Of a DNA stretch of 64,000 bases, positions 59,306 to 64,000 are shown piece after piece. Origin of the DNA: Polytrichum commune (lineage: Eukaryota > Streptophyta > Polytrichopsida > Polytrichales > Polytrichaceae); the NCBI GenBank assembly GCA_950295325.1, contig OX485809.1, forward strand, positions 5,210,001-5,274,000, given 5' to 3'. Both the position numbers and the translations under genes were made by a program. Each line of letters starts with the position of its first letter. The first letter of the stretch is position 1. The notes beneath the pieces are model-generated. The model was not told where the DNA came from and ran no database searches. It worked only from the letters and a program-made list of their open reading frames with translations.

Positions 59306-62300
59306 ATGGCATCTAAAAAGAGACATGCAATTGAGATGTTCGCAGAAGCTCTCATTCCTCCGCTACCAGAAGCCATCAAAGACATAAGTCCCAACGACCA
59401 TTACAAGCCACAAGATGAAATTGTGGATAATTGGACAGTATTGGTAGAAAAGGACGAGAAAGAAATATTTGTGCTTAGATTTGCATATCAAATGAAGACG
59501 GACATAGATGAAGTTGAGAAGTGGATAAAGCTTAAATCGTGGACAGTAGAGTGTGCAGTGGCACAAGGGGATTATGTAGTAATAGACCTTGAGAAGAAAG
59601 AAGATCGGGTCACTTTCATTTTGCACGAATCCTACCACCCCTTCAACAAAAATGAGTGTGAGAATGCTAGTACAGATGCGGCTTGCTTCAATCTCCAGAC
59701 GGAGTTCCAAGACTATGCATGCAATGCACCTTGGACGGGTAAGCGGCTTGGACGACTCTTGAACAATGTAACAAGAGTAAATGGAGCCTTGCTAGAGGCC
59801 AGAAAGGGGAAAGATAAGAAAAAACAAGTCGTTCCTGAACGACCTAAGCGTGTGCCTAAACCAGTGCCGGAATCCTCAAGGCCCTCGCAGAGTGGTGCAT
59901 CAAGAGGGAGCAGACAGGCGAGTAAACGCTCTCACTCGCAGATGGACTCTGGACTAACAGAGGGTCCGGATGTCAGCTCTACACTGACTGTCGCTCCACT
60001 CCTCAAAAAGGGTCAACGCCCTGACGCCGAACTCTCAACAAAAATATTCCAAGAGTTCGATGAGAAGACGAAGGGATGCTGGCCCCTTGGCAGGTATTTT
60101 ACTTTCGAAGTAGACGTCTACAAATGCCACAAGGGCACCGAAAGTATGAATACCAGAGCAAAAGAAGAAAGCGGTGTATGGTGGCAAATGAACAACATCA
60201 TGAACAACCCCAAGTTTGACAGGCAAACCATTTGTGTGACACCAAAGGATCCTATCGTTGAAGTCAACGAAAAAAATTGGCCGATTCTCAAGAATGGAGA
60301 GTTCTACATTGTCGACGGCCAACATAGTGTAATGGCTGCAAAAGCTCTCCTTGAAGACGACGAGTGGAAAAGCCCATTAAAGGAGACAATCCGATATTGG
60401 AAGGCATTCGTCGTGCATTCCAAGGACTCGAACCAACTCATAGCAATATCTGCCTTCATGAACCAGGGGAATAAAGTGAGGCAGTTCGAGGCTTCATGGG
60501 CAGCCAACATCGTGGCTGGGAGGACCTTGTGGGTGGAGCACGAATGTCCCCCAAAAGAAAGACATAATGCTGTCGTGAAGAACCCAAAATGGCAAGTATG
60601 TTACTCAAATAGATTTACGGACGTGCGTCCGTAAATGTGGCCCTTCTCCTCCCACTGCTTCAAATATTTGAATTTAATTTGTACTGAATTCAATGTTCTG
60701 ATTTCTTGCAATTCGCGCCTCTTGCAGACATTCAGCAATGCCATATTGACAAAGTTCTCGAGTATAGACATGAAGACAAGCGGCATGAAAACAGTGCATG
60801 AATTAAAAGGCGAACTCAAGCTCATCACTGCAACAGAAGAGACGTGGTCAATATGGTTGCGACTTTTCGATGCCCACAACAACGGCGACCTTGTCAATCC
60901 AGATACGGAGAACACCTACAAGAGCGACTCAAAAGTTAAGGTACCACCAATCCTGCGAGAGTTCTTTCGTCCCCTCCAAGGATTGATGGACTCGGAGCTG
61001 TACAGGGCAGCAGAACACATTCTTCTAGAAACTCCTAGAAGAACTCTGCCCTATCCCAAAATCTTTCTGAAGCGGCCGAAGCACATGAAGCCATCCACGT
61101 ACCACATTAAGGAATGGTGCGATTACAGAAAGAAGAAGACCATGGCTGTAAGGGAGATTAGCAAATTGCTACCCACCCACAACCTCATTAATAGTGATGG
61201 TAAGATCGTGTGGGAGAATTGGAGGAAGCTGAAGGGTGAATACCACATCAATGGCGTCTCAATGCGAGCTTTGATAAGAGGGGCATCATCCTTCCTTGCC
61301 CAACGATCCAGAAGGAACGAAAAGAAGGGATCCATCGACGAGAGGGAGGCAGGGTTGTATGTTCACTTTCTCGATAGGAAAAAGAACGCGAAATTTGGAG
61401 GGTTTGCAAGATTCTGCACGGTCGCAAAGGGCATGAAGTTCGGCGCATGGGACACCCATGCTTCAAGAGCCTCTGTGAGAGATGACCCCAGGGGTTGCCC
61501 TTTCGCCATTTTTGATTTTCGTGCAATTCCCGGAGCATGGAAGCAAGACGTTGCGGGAGCACCCTTCTACGAGCCCTTCTTAAAAGCCTTCAAGAGCTAT
61601 CGCTCGCCTGCCCTCTTCGAGCCTCATGTGTGGTTATGGATTGTAGAGCAAGAGAGGTCCACATCCATTGTCCATCTGTACACATCAACGATGGACCTCG
61701 AATACGATATGTACCACAGCACCTACATCCCAGCGAAGACAGAAGGGATCACTTTCATTCAAGAGGCAAGGGGGGTGAAGCAAGTGGGAGCTGTGCAGCT
61801 TTATTTCTTAACACGCAAGTCTTCCCCAACTGGGCGATTGCCCATTAAACCACACGAGGTGTTCAGGAAAGTCTATTCGTTGCCGCCACCACATCCCAAG
61901 GAGCTTGTTGAGGAGACAATGCATGCAATCTATCCGGCGTTCGAGCTCCGGATGGACTTTTATATAGGGGTCTTGAAGGCTTTAACTGTCATGAGTGAGA
62001 CAGTTTACAACGTCTTCGGAGGCACGAAGTTTATGTATGCAGCACTGGTGAGTATTTGTTTGTCTTTCAACCCACCTATCTTTTGCATAGTTATTTTACG
62101 GACGCGCGTCCGTAAAAACCCAGTATCAGGTGCATGTGAATTTTACGACCGTGCGTCCGTAAAATTGTCCAACTTTTGAGTGGTGGTTTTACGGACGCGC
62201 GTCCGTATAACGTGTTGACATCTAGCCTCATTTATATGCAATCACCACTATTGTTCTTATCTAATTTTCTTGTTATGGTCCAGATGCTTGGCTTGCAGGT

Positions 62301-63714
62301 GAATTCTTTTGTGCAAGATTCCGACTACGATGACGCCCATACTCACAGGGTAATGGCCTCCAAAATGGATATCCAGGACATCATGGACATCCTTACACCC
62401 CATCTTGTTGTGCCTCTTTCTTCTAGAGAAGAGGCAATGCCCGGAATGGAGACAGACCCTGAAGAGGACCGAGATCCCAGTTCCCCAAGAGCGCAACCCT
62501 CCACACAGGAGCCTTTACACGGCCTTGTTCGCGACCCAATTAATCCAAGTGCTTTCCTGCTGGGAACAGACGACACGGATGCGCAGGAGGCACGCGTGAA
62601 CTTCACTCCGATAAGGGTCCCTCATACCCCTGTTCTCTCACCTTTTGGGACTCCCACCTCTCGAGTTGGATTTCCCTCAACTGCGGGTCCATCTCGTGCT
62701 CCAGGAGTTATGGCCGAGAAGGATGTGGACCTTGCGGCAGAAGGCGGATGCACCGCTTCATCTGGAGGGGGATCTCAACATTCAGATCTACCCCCTATGG
62801 AGGGGAGGGATGTGCTGGAGTTGATATTGAGGCCTGATATCTCTCTATATCGTGAGAGTCGACGAAAGAGGAACAAGACGCCATACAACGAATACCCTGA
62901 AGGCGCGGTCTTGGAGCTCTCCGATGAAGACGAGGATGAGATTAGGATTCACAATGCCATCTCTGCCTTGCCTACGGAACCTGGCAAGGTGAAGAAAGAG
63001 CCGATGTCAGTGTCCGAATTGGACGAGAAGATGGAGAGGCGAATGAAGGAAGAGCTTGACCAACGGCTTCGAGAAGCTAACGAGGAGCACGCCAAAAAGA
63101 TGGCCGCCATCCAAGCTGAGATGGAGCAAGCTAGGTTGGAGTCTGCTCGAAGGCACGCCGATCTCATGGCCCAAAATCAACAGTTCTTGGCCCAAAGTCA
63201 ACAATTTATGAGCCTGATGCAGAGCTTGCAGGCAAGACCCCCTGTAGTCTATACAGCTCCCGATGCCGTCATGTCTATGCCCCCCACTCTCATGCGGCCT
63301 CCGTCTAGTAGCCATGCGGTGTATATACCCGAGCATGCTTATCCAGCCCCCGCGTTGATTGTCCCGCCCTCTCCCCTTGTTGTCGCCACTCCAGAGGAGC
63401 CCTCCTCTCATCCTACAGGAGTGGAGGAGATACCGGCACGTGACATGGCGGGTGCCGCCGAGACAGATGTCAATGAAGGCAATGCCCCCATCGGCGATGA
63501 AGATGTACATATGCGGGGCAGCCAAGACTCCACAGATGAGGATCAGCCTTACGTGGATACTCAAGGGTCGCAAGCGGCTGGAGACACCTTGTTGGTGGTC
63601 GAAGATCTGGACAATTTTGCGGACGCGCGTCCGGATCCTGTGCCCATGACGGGGCCAGGTGAGGGAGGCACTGCTGGCGCGGACCTCGCCCTTGAAGAGG
63701 TAATCAACCTTTGA
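59306..63714 (+). CDS. ParB-like (DGQH) and DNA-methyltransferase-like fusion protein
   Basis: Three phase-0 exons (59306-60595, 60728-62047, 62284-63714) encode 1346 residues without stops. The ATG follows a TTTGCAG acceptor. Residues 1-170 are unassigned; 170-265 is a basic, Ser/Pro-rich linker. Residues 280-430 contain GEFYIVDGQHSVMAAKAL (DGQH at 337-340), resembling the DG(Q)HR motif of ParB-type nuclease domains. Exon 2 ends with VYNVFGGTKFMYAAL (FGGT at 860-863) and exon 3 continues MLGLQV...QDSDYDD. Together these resemble the AdoMet-binding motif I that closes permuted N6/N4 DNA methyltransferases. A DPPY motif is not evident, so catalysis is doubtful. A coiled coil (about 1115-1189) and an acidic tail follow. 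ParB-methyltransferase fusions are known from phages and bacteria. All introns carry family 1 palindromes. The second acceptor at 62298 is an alternative. Confidence 0.7.
60613..60636. repeat. Palindrome family 1 in coding intron 1
   Basis: A 24-base palindrome with one central CpG-to-TpG change (core GGACGTGCGTCC), inside intron 60596-60727 of the ParB-methyltransferase gene, 17 bases after the donor. Confidence 0.9.
62094..62210. repeat. Three family 1 palindromes in coding intron 2
   Basis: Copies at 62094-62117 (perfect), 62139-62166 (imperfect centre GACCGTGCGTC, arms AATTTTACG/CGTAAAATT) and 62187-62210 (one outer mismatch), within intron 62048-62283. Confidence 0.9.
63620..63633. repeat. 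Family 1 core inside coding exon 3
   Basis: CGGACGCGCGTCCG, perfectly palindromic, is read as part of codons for FADARPD (about residue 1316). It is the only copy found inside coding sequence. Confidence 0.85.
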
Positions 63715-63732
63715 GCATGCCTCCCACGTTAC

Positions 63733-63744
63733 GGACGCGCGTCC
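63733..63744. repeat. Family 1 core just after the stop codon
   Basis: GGACGCGCGTCC lies 19 bases after the ParB-methyltransferase stop, with a preceding TTAC arm but no matching right arm. It would fall in the 3' untranslated region. The remaining bases to 64000 show no gene. Confidence 0.8.
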
Positions 63745-64000
63745 AAAACTTCCTTGTCTGCCTCCTTCGTGGCGTGTGTATATTATCGAGTTCAATCCTC
63801 GACTTCGCCCGGCGGGTGGATACAATTTTGTTAGCATAGATTCCATTAACTTCAACAGATATTTTTTGCGACAATGTATATTATTCACCAAATGTATATC
63901 ACCAATTACATTAATACCAATTTTTCAACTGGATGGTTCGGATTATTTTTGGCCTTATAATTTGTGTTGAGTTTATCCATGCTTGTCAATTGGTTTTCTT

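Noticed and set aside
63007-63891. A 294-codon minus-strand frame opposite exon 3 of the fusion gene
   Set aside because: A shadow of the biased coiled-coil coding sequence; the plus strand has the splice-supported, collinear protein.

Overview
The window looks like nuclear DNA of a land plant. It has spliced genes with GT/AG introns, plant-type TTTAGGG telomere-like tracts inside the sequence, one intact and two broken STIG1-type cysteine-rich secreted-protein genes, hAT transposons, and LTR-type insertions with TG...CA ends and 5-bp target duplications. It is gene-poor and repeat-rich. I cannot name the species. A large, repeat-rich genome, perhaps of a seedless plant, is a guess only.

Layout. 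0-7.3 kb: repeats, probably including a third LTR-type element. 7.36-10.25 kb: an array of short perfect palindromes (family 2, core TTCACTCGATCGAGTGAA), split by a 2.18-kb LTR-type element. 10.39-13.55 kb: gene A, a DUF7869-like, transposase-like protein with one frameshift. 16.37-17.24 kb: a second palindrome array (family 3, core GGGTTTCGGTACCGAAACCC), followed at 17.7-19.5 kb by a decayed DNA-methyltransferase-like gene. 23.7-25.6 kb: a hAT relic. 31.74-38.69 kb: a 6.9-kb hAT element with an intact transposase gene and an 8-bp target duplication. It sits inside a STIG1-type pseudogene and itself carries a 2.35-kb LTR-type element. 38.7-47.7 kb: the STIG1 cluster. 49.4-52.5 kb: gene B, an intact paralogue of gene A on the minus strand. 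52.7-63.75 kb: palindrome family 1 (core TTACGGACGCGCGTCCGTAA) and, at 59.3-63.7 kb on the plus strand, a three-exon gene whose product appears to join a ParB-like DGQH domain to a permuted N6/N4-type DNA methyltransferase domain and a coiled coil.

The most unusual feature is the palindromes. Three unrelated palindrome families each lie directly upstream of a gene that looks element-derived: gene A, the methyltransferase relic, and the divergent pair gene B / ParB-methyltransferase. Family 1 palindromes also occur in both coding introns and the last 5' intron of the ParB-methyltransferase gene, in the single coding intron of gene B, and once inside coding sequence. Many base changes are mirrored on both arms, while one-arm changes are mostly CpG decay. 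My inference is a family of large mobile elements in which an element-encoded DNA-binding or DNA-modifying protein recognises its own palindrome. This is not shown by the sequence alone.

Nested insertions give a relative history: STIG1-type gene, then hAT insertion, then LTR-type insertion; and separately palindrome array, then LTR-type insertion. Most remaining sequence is AT-rich intergenic DNA with local tandem duplications.
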